Of a stretch of DNA of 64,000 nucleotides, positions 55,299-64,000 are shown piece after piece. Under the pieces are notes generated by a model. It made no database searches, was not told the DNA's origin, and was given only the letters and a program-made list of their open reading frames with translations. This DNA comes from Planctomycetia bacterium (GTDB taxonomy: Bacteria; Planctomycetota; Phycisphaerae; UBA1845; Fen-1342): positions 3,346,616 to 3,410,615 of the forward strand of contig CP054190.1 of the NCBI GenBank assembly GCA_015709575.1. The letters run 5' to 3'. The translations under genes were made by a program, and so were the position numbers. Position 1 is the first letter of the stretch, and each line of letters begins with the position of its first letter.

Positions 55299-56399
55299 TC
55301 AGCGCCCCGGCGCGAAGAAGGCCTTGATGCTGTCGTAGATATCGTCCTTCGTGTTCACGCGGGTGGTGACCATGTTCGGCGCATCGGCCAGGTGCTCACG
55401 CAGGACGTTGATGAAGTTGCCGCTGCCGTAGGCGCTGGCCACCTGGCAATAGCCGAACTGGTTGCAATCCGGCAGCAGCCGCTCGCGCAGCATGCGGCAG
55501 CACTCGCGCGAGTCGGACTCGCTGGAATTGTCGCCGTCGGAGAAATGGAACAGGTAGATGTTCCACTCATTGGGGTCATAGCGGCGATCGAGCAGCTCGC
55601 GACAGGTGCGGAAGGCGCTGCTGATCTTCGTGCCGCCGTCCTCGCGCAGGCGGAAGAAGGTCTCGCGATCAACCTCCTTGGCGTTCACGTCGTGCACGAT
55701 GTAGCGACTCTCGATCCCGTCGTAATTGCGTCGCAGCCAGGCGTCGATCCAGAAGGCTTCCAGCCGCACCAGCTCCTTCTGCTCATGCCCCATCGAGCCC
55801 GAGACGTCCATCATGTAGACGATCACCGCGTTCGAGTGCGGCATGCGGACCGGCTTCCAACTGCGGTATACCTTGTCACGTCGTTCGAAGACGATCCGCG
55901 GGTTGGCGGCGTCATACGCACCGCTCATGATCATGCGCCGCAGCGCCCGCCGGAAGGTGCGCTTGAAGTGCCGCAGCGATTCCGGGCCGGTCTGGCGGAT
56001 GCTGCTGTAGCGATCCTTGGTCGACGCCAGCGAGTGCCGCCCCCTGGGTTCGATCCGCGGCAGTTGCAGCTCTTCACCGAGGATGTCGGCCAGCTCCTCG
56101 AGTGAGACCTCCACCTCCAGCAGGTGCCGCCCCGGCTCATCGCCGCCCATCCCCGCCCCGCCCTCGTCCGAATCCACCTGCTGGCCCGGCTGCGCATCCC
56201 CCTGGCCGACGCCGGAATCGTTGTTGTCCCCGTAGCGGAAGTGCGGCAGGTCCACCCCGCGGACCGGGATGCTGATGAGCTGCTTGCCCTCCTTGCCGAT
56301 CAACTCGCCGCGCGTGAGAAATTTCCGCAGATCGTCGCGGATCTTGCCCTTGACGATCTGGCGGAAGCGCTGGTGGTCTTTTTCAATCTTCAGGACCAT
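55299..56399 (-). CDS. yeaH: DUF444 / YeaH family VWA protein
   Basis: 366 residues. Starts with the family opening (KDHQRFRQIVKGKIRDDL), has GKQLISIPVRGVDLPHFRYG, an acidic spacer and a von Willebrand A domain with MIDAS motif MDVSGSMG, then KEVDRETFFRLREDGGTKISS. In E. coli yeaH lies beside the PrkA-like kinase yeaG and works with SpoVR-like YcgB in stress adaptation; here the partners are not adjacent. Binding of a divalent metal is likely; the target is unknown. Start ATG 56399, weak ribosome site. Confidence 0.92.
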   Translation of the reverse strand: MVLKIEKDHQRFRQIVKGKIRDDLRKFLTRGELIGKEGKQLISIPVRGVDLPHFRYGDNNDSGVGQGDAQPGQQVDSDEGGAGMGGDEPGRHLLEVEVSLEELADILGEELQLPRIEPRGRHSLASTKDRYSSIRQTGPESLRHFKRTFRRALRRMIMSGAYDAANPRIVFERRDKVYRSWKPVRMPHSNAVIVYMMDVSGSMGHEQKELVRLEAFWIDAWLRRNYDGIESRYIVHDVNAKEVDRETFFRLREDGGTKISSAFRTCRELLDRRYDPNEWNIYLFHFSDGDNSSESDSRECCRMLRERLLPDCNQFGYCQVASAYGSGNFINVLREHLADAPNMVTTRVNTKDDIYDSIKAFFAPGR

Positions 56400-56523
56400 G
56401 TTCTGATTCTACATCGGTCGCTCCGCGCGTCCGGCGAAGCGCAGAATCCGCCTGCCCGCGCGAAGCAGCGACCAGCCGCTGCGGGAGGGTGATGGGGCGA
56501 CCCGGCGCCGGGCGGGAAAAAGA

Positions 56524-56557
56524 CCGGAGGCGCCGACCGGTGAGTCGGCGCCTCCGG
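56524..56557 (-). terminator. Intrinsic terminator of the 2,378-residue protein gene
   Basis: A perfect 14-bp stem (56524-56537 with 56544-56557) and a six-base loop. On the minus strand it is followed by TCTTTTT, so it terminates transcription coming from the giant gene ending at 56636. It is the strongest terminator in the window. Confidence 0.9.
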
Positions 56558-56635
56558 GGGGTGTTCAGGGACTACGGAACGCGGTCCGGATCGGGGCGCG
56601 GGTCGCATCCCGGATCGGCACGGTCCGCGGGCGGC

Positions 56636-59600
56636 CTATGGCCGCAGCTTCTCTGCGCTCCGCTCGCGCGGCAGGCGCGGGTCTGCATCAATCGGCCGCA
56701 GCGCCGGAGCGCCCGGCGTGCGAATCTCCTCGGGCAACTGCGGATCGTTCGTCTGGAAGTTCCGCAGCAGCGGCACCAGCGTCAGATCCGTGTCGATCGA
56801 GATCATCGCGCCCGGACCGCCGAACGGATGCGAGCCGCTGGCATAGAAGTCCAGCACCAGTTGGTCCGGAGCGTAGACATACTCGACGCCGTCCAGATCC
56901 AACTGCCCGTACGGAGCCAGCAGCCGATCGCCGGTGTTGACGCCGGCCACCGCCGCGAAGCCCCACGGCAGGTACTGCCACGCCGAGGCGTTCTCGTAGT
57001 TCACGTTGAGCGCCACGCCGGAGAGGAAGTTCCAGCGCGTCTCAACCGCCGCTGAATCCACCGCCCAGGCGATGATCCAGCCACGCCACAGGCGGCCACC
57101 CGGGTTGGACGGATCGCTGTCCGCCTCGCCGAACGGATCCAGCGCCCGCCACGGGCTGACGCCCTTCGGATCGCCGCTGGAGATCGCCCAGTACGACGCC
57201 TCGTTCTGCGTCAGCGTGATCGTGTTGTCCAGCCAGTTGCAGCGGCACGGGTTGCCGTTGATGAAGTACATCTGCACCCGCGTCGACTGGAAGTAGTTGT
57301 TCGACAACTCGATGAACGTGTCCTCGATGATCTGGCCGGCCGCGTTCGTGCGCATCTGCACCTTCGGGTAGACCAGCATGCTGCCCTGGTGACCGACCTG
57401 CGCCACGCGGTTGCCCAGCGACTGGGCGCCCTCGTCCGGGGTCGGGCCGCCACCACCCGGCGGCGGCGGAGGCGGCGGCTCTTCGGTCGGAAGCGGCGGA
57501 CGCTTCCAGATGACCTGGCCGAACTCGCTGCCCAGGCCGACCAGCGTGTCGCCGGCGGACTCGCGGTTGCCGCCCTGGAACGTCAATTGACGCTCCGCGA
57601 CGCCCAACAGCGGCGCCGAGATGCTGTTCGGGCCGCAGACCACCGCGCTGCCGATGCCGTCGATTCGCGCCTTGCCCTTGGCCGTCTGAAGGATCGCCAG
57701 AGTCAACGCGTTCGGAATGAACGGCTCGACGTACTGCGACAGCAGCGTCGAATCCCAGGCGTTCAGGCAGCGCTCCACGCCGCTGAACTGCACCTCGTTC
57801 TGGTTCCAGATGCGGAAGTTGGCCTTGACGATCGGCGGGCACGGGCACACCGAGCGGCCCAGGCACACCCGCGCCTGGCACTCCGACTCGACGATTTCCA
57901 CGTCCACCGGACCGCACAAGCCGTCCAGAATCGGCGTGCCGAGCACGCGAACCGTGTTCAGGTAGCAGCCGTTGACGCTGTCCGAATCGAGCGCGGCGAA
58001 GGCCTGCCACTGCGCGTCATCCGCCACCACGATCTGGCAGATGATCGACGCCGACGGGCACGCCTCCGGAATGCACGGCGACGGACAGGCCGCCAGCACT
58101 GGAATCGTCGCACAGGCGTCATTCGCTCCGTCGCAGCCGCCGATGTCGCACAACTGGCAGTTCGGAACCTGCAGGCCGGCCGCGCGGGCGTTGGCCACCA
58201 GCGCGTCGTCGCAGATCTGAACGTTGCTCAGCGGCACGTCGCCGACGTTCCGCACCGTCATCGTGTAGGTGATCGTGATGCCGTCATTGCCGTACACCGG
58301 CGCCTCGATCACGACGTCCGTACCCGTCACCGGGGCCGTGCCGTCGTTGTTCTGCACCGTGACGCGCTTGGTGCACTGGATCTTCGGCACCCGCACGTCG
58401 ATCGACGCCGTGGCCGTCCGCGTGCCGCAGATGGAATCGGTGCCGCCCGGCGGCGCGCACAGCGCCGTCGAGCCTTCCACCGTCACCGCGTTCACGCAAT
58501 CCACCGGCGTGCACACCAGGTCAAAATTCGCCGGTATCTGCACGTCGAACGAGACCGTCAGCGTCTCGCCTGGCGCCAGCGGTCGGCCCGACATGTCGAA
58601 GCAGCGCCGCACGCCATCCGCACGGAACGTCGCAAACGTCGCCGTCACGTTGGTCGCGCCGATGAAGGCCGTCACCGCGTCCGTCGTCCACGCACAGGTC
58701 ATCCCGTCCGTGATGCACAGCCGCGTGATCGGCAGCGAGCCGCTGGTGTTCGTGACGCGGAAGCGGAACCGCGCCTTGGAACCGCGCAGTGCCGCCAGCG
58801 TCGCGCCTTCCGGACCGGTCGGGTTGCCGCTGGCATCCAGGCAGACCACCGACTTGGTCAGGTTGAATGAGCAGGTCTCCACGTTCACCGTGGCCGTGTC
58901 CGAATCCGAGCAGCAGTAGACCCGCGGCCCGGTTCCGCACACCGTCGCGCCTTCGACGGTCACCGTGTTGGTCGTGCTGCAGCTCGGCAGGCCGCCCGGC
59001 GGGGTCTGGGCCCGCGCCCGGAACGTCAGCACCAGCCGATCACCCGGCTGCAACGGCGGATCCTGCGGACCGCCGTCACAATCACCCGGCACGAACTCGA
59101 AGGCCGTGTTCGTCAGCAGCGGCGAGCTGCCGCCGTTGAGAACCGCCGGGACGAAGCACGGGATCGTCTGGCCGCCACCGGCGCGCAGGATCGTCAGCGT
59201 CACGCTGTCGTCGAACCGCACGCAGTTCTGGTCCAGCACGTCGCGAATCCGCAGCGAGCAGAGGGACACCGCCGTCTGGCTGGTGTTCAGCACCGTGATG
59301 CGGTACTGCACGCACGCGCCCGGCGCGACCGTCACGCTCTCGGCATAGCCCGCGTTCGGATCGGCCGGCAACTGGCACTGATCCAGGCAGCGGACTTCCT
59401 TCGTGACATCCAGATCGCAGATCTTGAGGCAGACGGTCGATTCGCAAGGCGCGGTACTGCGGTTCGGGTCCGCACCCGCGGTGCAGATCGGGCCGCTGAC
59501 CGTGCCGGTCGCCGTCGCCACGTTCTCGTAGCAGTTCAGGTCATTCTCCGCGTTGCCCGACGCCGGGTCGGTCAGTGCGAAGGCCTGCCAGGCGGCGCGG

Positions 59601-62600
59601 CTGTCAAAGCGGATGCGGCAGACCGCTTCCCGCACCTGGCCCGCCGGGATGTCGCCCAGCACCGCCTCGGTGTCGTTCACGCCGTCGCACGCGCCGCTGC
59701 ACAGCCCGCAACTGACGATCGTCACGCCCGGAATGTTCCGCGCGTCGTTCACCAGCTCCAGGTCGCGGATGCGCACGTTCGACATCGCCGTCTCGCCCGT
59801 GTTGGCCACGGTGAAGCGATACAGGATCGTGAACGGGAACTGCACCGTGCAGGGGATGTCCACCGCGCTGCCGAAGCTGATTTCGCCGGCGTCGTTGCAG
59901 TCGCCGTCGTTGTTGAAGTCGATGCAAACCTGCTTGTCGCACTCGATCCGCGGAACGCGGATGTCGATCGAGGCGTTGTCGTTGCCGGAGCAGGAAGCGG
60001 CGTCCGTGACGCCCGGAGGCACGCACGTCTCCGTGAAGCTCTCCACGAAGATCGTGTTCACGCAATCCGGGTTCTGGCCGAGCGGGAACAGCGTGTCATC
60101 CGCCGGCGCCTGGACGTTGAACCGCAGCGACAGCGTCTCACCCGGGTTGATCCACGGCTGCGCCGGTCGGACCGTTCCGAAGGTGTAGCAGCGCTGCACG
60201 TTGTCCGGGCCGAAGGCGTTGCCCGCGGCGCGGAAGACGCTCGACACGTCCAGCCCGCCCAGCGTCGCCGTCACGTTGCTGACCACCGGCCAGTTGCAGC
60301 CCAGCAGATCCCGCAGGCAGATCCGCGGAATCTTGACCGTCCCGGTGTTGGTCACGTCAATCTTGAAGGTAAGGATCGCGCCCGGAATGGCCGTCACCGT
60401 CGCTCCGAACGAGGCGTCCGGATCAGTGCTGCACTTCACCGCCTTGTCGACCAGGATCGTGCACGGACCCGGGAAGGCGATGTCCGCCTGGCAATTGCTG
60501 CTGACAATCAGCGGCGTCGGCGGCTCGCAAACCCCATCCGGCACGTCCACGTTGCCCGACACCGAAGCGCAGTTGCGATAGTGGTGCAGGGTCTGGTTGC
60601 GGCAGGTCGGCGTGTCGTCGTCGCGCGTCGCGAAGACCCGCGCCGCCGCCGCCGTGTCGAAGCGGATCGACACGTCCCACGTCGCCGTCTGACCCGGATT
60701 GATGTTCCGCGTCTGACCCAGTTGCGACGACACGATCGAAACGCCCGGAATGGGCGGGACCGTGATGTCCGTGATCAGGTTGTTGTCGTTGGCAGTCACG
60801 TTCACCAGCGCCGTCTCGCCGTTGTTCGAGGCCGTGATGCGCAGGTTCACCACCACCGGGAAGACCACCGCCATCCCGCTGGCGTTGAAGTTGATCAGGT
60901 CCGTCAGCGGGTTCGTGAAGTTCCGAACCGGATCGTTCACGATGCAGTCGCCGTTCTCATCCCACTGGAACGTGGTGTACTGCTTGGTGCACGCGATCGA
61001 CGGAACCAGCACGCTCACGTCGGCCTGCGCCGTCACCTCGCAGCAGAACTGCGGCAGACCCGGCGGATCCGGGCACTGCGACGCGCACTCGACGATCACC
61101 CGGTTCCGCGAGGTGCAGTTCGCCGTCGCGTTCGCCGGGATCAGCACGTTGAACGTGATGATCACCGAGTCGCCCGTGTGCAGCGTGCCGTCCGGCGTGC
61201 AGGGCCGGAACTCGAACGGAGCATCGGTCGTGTTGAAGCCCGCCGGCGTCGCGCACGTGATCGGCGCGTTTGCGCCCTCCTGCGACTGGAACACGATGTT
61301 CGACACCGACCCCAGGCAGTTCGAGCCGGTCAGCGTCGAGAGCAGGTCGCGGATGCGCAGGCGACAGATCACCTGCGAGCCGGTGTTGACGATCCGAACG
61401 CGGAACTGAACCGTCTCGCCCGGCAGCGCTTCAACCGACGGACGGAAGGTCGTGTCCGTCCCGCGCAGGCAGCGAACCAGCTTCTCCACCTGCAGTTCGC
61501 AGCGCACCACGCAGATCGTCGCGTCGCTGCTGCGGTTCTGCGGCGCGGCCGGTCCGCACACCGCGGCGCCCGCCGCGATGTTCGACACGATCGACGCGCA
61601 ATTCTTGTAGCAATCCTGCTGCCGACCCGCCGACGGAGCCGCCTGGCACGCCGGCCGCGCGTCATCGCGCAGCACGAACGCCTCCAGCGCCGCCTGGTTC
61701 GCAAAGCGGATCCGGCAGGTGTAAATGCGCTGCTGACCCGGAGCATACGAATCCACGATGCTCCCGCCCGGGCACAGCGTGCAGGCGATCAGGCTTACGC
61801 CCGGCGTCGCCGTCACGTCCGCGCACAGGAACGAATCCGTCAGCGTGATCTGCTCGGTCGTGTCCCCGAGATTCGTGACCGTGTAGCGATACTCAATGTC
61901 CAGCGTGCCCGCGAAGGGCTGGATCGGAAGCGGCGTGTTGCCCGTCACGAACGAGCCAGGCAGACCCGGGAAACCGACCTGCTTGAGCAGCGTCACATCC
62001 CGGCACAGCACGTTCACATCCGCACGGTCGTCGCCCGCACCCACCTCGCGCGGCGTGCGGATCGTCCCGTCGTCGCAAACCGTGACCGTGAACTCATCCG
62101 CCACGTTGCCCAGGCCCGGACCATCCTCTTCCGGACCGTCGGGCCCGGGATTCGAGGCATCCGGAATCGGATTCACAAACGTGTCGCCGCAAACCGCAAT
62201 CGTGTTCGAGCAGTCGATCGCCGTGTTGCAGAACGTCGTCGCGAAATTCGAGTTCGTCTGCGCACGGAAACGGAACACGATCGACTCGCCCGCCACGCCG
62301 AACGGCGTGCAGATGCCGACCGCAGGGGCCGGCAGCAACGCCGAAGCGGGAGCCTGGCCCGGCGGCGGCGGCGCAGCCGCGTCCAGCCGCAGCGGGAACA
62401 AGCCCGGATTCGACAATGCCGCCAGGAAGTCCGTCGAGAAGTCGCGGATACCCGTCGGACGGCTGTCAAACACGAACGAGCCAGGCACAATCGTCAGCGA
62501 CGTGCCATTCACGCAGTTCAACACGTCCTGGACGATCCGGACGTTGTTCAAATCCGTATTGCCGAAATTCGTGATCGCAATCCGGAACTCGACAATCGAG

Positions 62601-63772
62601 CCTTGGACCGCGTTCACACTCGCGCCAAACGCCGAAGCGGTCGGATCCACGCACCGAACCTGCTTCGTCACTTCAATGCTGGGGCAGGCGAACTCGGCGA
62701 ACACCTCGATCGATTCTTCCGCACCGCCGCCGATGCACTGGTCGTCGTCCGAGTCAATGTCGGCCCGAATGCCGACGCAGCAGCGGTTGGTGCCGTCGGT
62801 CCGGAACGGGTCGTTCACGTCCAGGATCGGGTCGAGCGAGGAAGGGTTGACGCGCGCGATCATGAATTCGACGTCATCGCCCACGCCCACGCAGCCGACA
62901 TCCTTCAATCCGTCGTTGTTGCTGTCCAGGTGGATGTTCGAGAAACGCAGCAACTGGGGATCGGTCATCGCGACGTTCAGAGGATCAATCTGAATCCATC
63001 GACGAATGGTCAGCGGCGTAGGGTTGCTGCCGGCGGTTGGAATCGTCTGGTACGAACCGAGAAACACGGCATTGGTCGGCACCGGCGCGACCGTGCTCGA
63101 TGTCTCGATCAGCTTGACGCAGACATCCGGCACGCCGTCCACGTTGAGATCGAGGAATACAATGTAGTTGTCCGCCTGGATCAGCGACGAGGGCGGCGCC
63201 TCATCGAACAGAATGCACTGCCCCGGCAAGAACTCCGTCACCTGCGTCACGCTGCCGTCGCCGTCGACGTCAAACGCGACCGGTTGTGTCCCGCTGGCCA
63301 GGTCAAGAACGGCCGGCGCGGACACGTCGATGCCGATGAAGTACGCGCCACCGGCGATATCCGGGTTGTAGGACGCAAAAATGCGGCCCGCATTGAAGCC
63401 GGTAGGGTTTGGCTGCGCGCCGAAGAACGCCGGTCGATCGCGAAAGCCGGAAGGGCCCGCCGGGTTGGGTTCGCCCGGACCGGGAAAGCGATCTCGCGCC
63501 GGCAGGACGCCGCGCGTCAGGATCGCCGTCGGCCGGAACAATCCGAAGTTGGGCAGCGCTTCGATCAACTCGAAGTAGTTCTGCGACTGCGTCGGATCCC
63601 CCGCTTCGACCACCCCCGAGCGGATGAACTCGTTGATGTCGCCGTCGGCGATGAACACCTCTGTGGTGTACGGCGACACGCGATTCTGACCAAAGGCGGA
63701 GAGAGACGACAGAACTGCCAGGACGGCAACGGCGCCGACGCGGCCCAAGCGCGAGAAACAGGCGGAGTCCAT
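56636..63772 (-). CDS. 2,378-residue secreted protein with nine DUF11-like repeats
   Basis: Signal peptide (VGAVAVLAVLSSLSAFG), a ~340-residue N-terminal region, nine DUF11-like beta-sandwich domains spaced about 175 residues apart (starting near residues 361, 589, 757, 923, 1102, 1274, 1449, 1633 and 1796), and a unique C-terminal ~420 residues with a Pro/Gly hinge (TEEPPPPPPPGGGGP). Each domain opens with a strand such as IEVTKQVRC, LQVEKLVRC, LDVTKEVRC (type A) or CTKQYT, CDKQVC, CTKRVT (type B), followed by F-x-V-x-V-x-N-x-G. Types alternate A-B-A-B-A-B-A-A-B. Many paired Cys suggest disulfides. Probably a fibrous surface protein or adhesin; no dockerin tag or sorting anchor is visible. 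ATG preceded by AGGGGA. Confidence 0.9.
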   Translation of the reverse strand: MDSACFSRLGRVGAVAVLAVLSSLSAFGQNRVSPYTTEVFIADGDINEFIRSGVVEAGDPTQSQNYFELIEALPNFGLFRPTAILTRGVLPARDRFPGPGEPNPAGPSGFRDRPAFFGAQPNPTGFNAGRIFASYNPDIAGGAYFIGIDVSAPAVLDLASGTQPVAFDVDGDGSVTQVTEFLPGQCILFDEAPPSSLIQADNYIVFLDLNVDGVPDVCVKLIETSSTVAPVPTNAVFLGSYQTIPTAGSNPTPLTIRRWIQIDPLNVAMTDPQLLRFSNIHLDSNNDGLKDVGCVGVGDDVEFMIARVNPSSLDPILDVNDPFRTDGTNRCCVGIRADIDSDDDQCIGGGAEESIEVFAEFACPSIEVTKQVRCVDPTASAFGASVNAVQGSIVEFRIAITNFGNTDLNNVRIVQDVLNCVNGTSLTIVPGSFVFDSRPTGIRDFSTDFLAALSNPGLFPLRLDAAAPPPPGQAPASALLPAPAVGICTPFGVAGESIVFRFRAQTNSNFATTFCNTAIDCSNTIAVCGDTFVNPIPDASNPGPDGPEEDGPGLGNVADEFTVTVCDDGTIRTPREVGAGDDRADVNVLCRDVTLLKQVGFPGLPGSFVTGNTPLPIQPFAGTLDIEYRYTVTNLGDTTEQITLTDSFLCADVTATPGVSLIACTLCPGGSIVDSYAPGQQRIYTCRIRFANQAALEAFVLRDDARPACQAAPSAGRQQDCYKNCASIVSNIAAGAAVCGPAAPQNRSSDATICVVRCELQVEKLVRCLRGTDTTFRPSVEALPGETVQFRVRIVNTGSQVICRLRIRDLLSTLTGSNCLGSVSNIVFQSQEGANAPITCATPAGFNTTDAPFEFRPCTPDGTLHTGDSVIITFNVLIPANATANCTSRNRVIVECASQCPDPPGLPQFCCEVTAQADVSVLVPSIACTKQYTTFQWDENGDCIVNDPVRNFTNPLTDLINFNASGMAVVFPVVVNLRITASNNGETALVNVTANDNNLITDITVPPIPGVSIVSSQLGQTRNINPGQTATWDVSIRFDTAAAARVFATRDDDTPTCRNQTLHHYRNCASVSGNVDVPDGVCEPPTPLIVSSNCQADIAFPGPCTILVDKAVKCSTDPDASFGATVTAIPGAILTFKIDVTNTGTVKIPRICLRDLLGCNWPVVSNVTATLGGLDVSSVFRAAGNAFGPDNVQRCYTFGTVRPAQPWINPGETLSLRFNVQAPADDTLFPLGQNPDCVNTIFVESFTETCVPPGVTDAASCSGNDNASIDIRVPRIECDKQVCIDFNNDGDCNDAGEISFGSAVDIPCTVQFPFTILYRFTVANTGETAMSNVRIRDLELVNDARNIPGVTIVSCGLCSGACDGVNDTEAVLGDIPAGQVREAVCRIRFDSRAAWQAFALTDPASGNAENDLNCYENVATATGTVSGPICTAGADPNRSTAPCESTVCLKICDLDVTKEVRCLDQCQLPADPNAGYAESVTVAPGACVQYRITVLNTSQTAVSLCSLRIRDVLDQNCVRFDDSVTLTILRAGGGQTIPCFVPAVLNGGSSPLLTNTAFEFVPGDCDGGPQDPPLQPGDRLVLTFRARAQTPPGGLPSCSTTNTVTVEGATVCGTGPRVYCCSDSDTATVNVETCSFNLTKSVVCLDASGNPTGPEGATLAALRGSKARFRFRVTNTSGSLPITRLCITDGMTCAWTTDAVTAFIGATNVTATFATFRADGVRRCFDMSGRPLAPGETLTVSFDVQIPANFDLVCTPVDCVNAVTVEGSTALCAPPGGTDSICGTRTATASIDVRVPKIQCTKRVTVQNNDGTAPVTGTDVVIEAPVYGNDGITITYTMTVRNVGDVPLSNVQICDDALVANARAAGLQVPNCQLCDIGGCDGANDACATIPVLAACPSPCIPEACPSASIICQIVVADDAQWQAFAALDSDSVNGCYLNTVRVLGTPILDGLCGPVDVEIVESECQARVCLGRSVCPCPPIVKANFRIWNQNEVQFSGVERCLNAWDSTLLSQYVEPFIPNALTLAILQTAKGKARIDGIGSAVVCGPNSISAPLLGVAERQLTFQGGNRESAGDTLVGLGSEFGQVIWKRPPLPTEEPPPPPPPGGGGPTPDEGAQSLGNRVAQVGHQGSMLVYPKVQMRTNAAGQIIEDTFIELSNNYFQSTRVQMYFINGNPCRCNWLDNTITLTQNEASYWAISSGDPKGVSPWRALDPFGEADSDPSNPGGRLWRGWIIAWAVDSAAVETRWNFLSGVALNVNYENASAWQYLPWGFAAVAGVNTGDRLLAPYGQLDLDGVEYVYAPDQLVLDFYASGSHPFGGPGAMISIDTDLTLVPLLRNFQTNDPQLPEEIRTPGAPALRPIDADPRLPRERSAEKLRP

Positions 63773-63972
63773 GAAATTCCCCTAACCGGTATTGCTTCTT
63801 TCCAAAGCCTCACGACTCGTGCCGACTGCCGCGACGGGGGCCTCTGTCGCTGCATTCGACCCGCGCTGAGCAATCGCGAAGAACCGAAATTTCGCGTTGC
63901 CGACCGCGCTACTGGAGATGCCCAGCCCTGACCGGACCAAACGCCTCACGAAAAACGAGTTATGAGGCTCTT

Positions 63973-64000
63973 GGTATATGGACGTGCGCGCTTTCTGTCA
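63973..64000 (-). promoter_or_regulatory. Candidate promoter of the giant repeat protein
   Basis: Minus strand: TGACA ends at the window edge (63996-64000; a -35 of TTGACA would need one more base), 17 bases, then TATACC (63973-63978). A hairpin (GCCTCA/TGAGGC, 63943-63948 with 63963-63968) follows at the predicted 5' end. The leader would be about 195 bases; I see no other gene in 63773-64000. Confidence 0.4.

Noticed and set aside
60581-63931. A 1,116-codon open frame on the plus strand
   Set aside because: It is antisense to the well-supported giant secreted protein. Its translation is Arg/Asp/Val-rich with no domain. Strong codon bias in GC-rich genes often leaves the opposite strand open.

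Overview
The window looks like a chromosome segment of a GC-rich planctomycete, most likely of the class Phycisphaerae. Four secreted proteins end in paired EF-hand/dockerin-like repeats with the signature NFDID(P/A)FV, a C-terminal tag typical of that group. The region is also rich in proteins with prepilin-type N-termini and in very large secreted proteins. A metal-type KdsA implies a Gram-negative envelope, and the NamZ-like and LexA genes are bacterial. No tRNA, rRNA, CRISPR array, insertion sequence or phage gene was seen, so this reads as core chromosome with lineage-specific surface and secretion genes.

Left part (1-8.6 kb): the 5' end of alanine dehydrogenase, a lipoprotein, a histidine kinase/sigma-54 activator pair, lysine 6-aminotransferase behind its own promoter, a NamZ-SGNH fusion for peptidoglycan fragments, and a di-haem oxidoreductase. 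At 8.9-13.9 kb is a Mn/Fe-type ABC uptake operon (binding protein, ATPase, two permeases). Both permeases carry a C-terminal DtxR/MntR-like domain, and the promoter has an 18-bp palindrome over its -10 box. This is the most striking system here and recalls the chlamydial YtgC-YtgR fusion. Next come an NHL-repeat dockerin protein coupled to a pseudopilin, an AsmA-like membrane protein, a secreted thioredoxin-like protein, NrfHA nitrite reductase (ammonifying), and LexA behind an unknown ORF with a clear promoter.

Middle (23-36.6 kb): a glycosyltransferase; a two-gene secreted-protein operon whose promoter spacer is a (TG)14 microsatellite, a candidate phase switch; aroC; the rplM-rpsI operon; a JAMM protease; a GHL10-type lipoprotein; a 112-bp imperfect inverted repeat between convergent genes; ahcY; a secreted GH13 enzyme with a dockerin tag; a YraN nuclease; and kdsA.

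Right part (36.6-64 kb), all on the minus strand: two more dockerin-tagged secreted proteins; a type II secretion/type IV pilus-like cluster read E-F-G-G-G-H-I-J-K, in which every pseudopilin is much larger than the classical ones and the K-like one has 1,466 residues; a DUF444 (YeaH) protein; and a 2,378-residue secreted protein built from nine DUF11-like domains, closed by a strong intrinsic terminator. The secretion cluster, the dockerin-tagged exoproteins and the giant repeat protein suggest a strong investment in cell-surface and exported structures. No secretin, prepilin peptidase or cohesin is inside the window.
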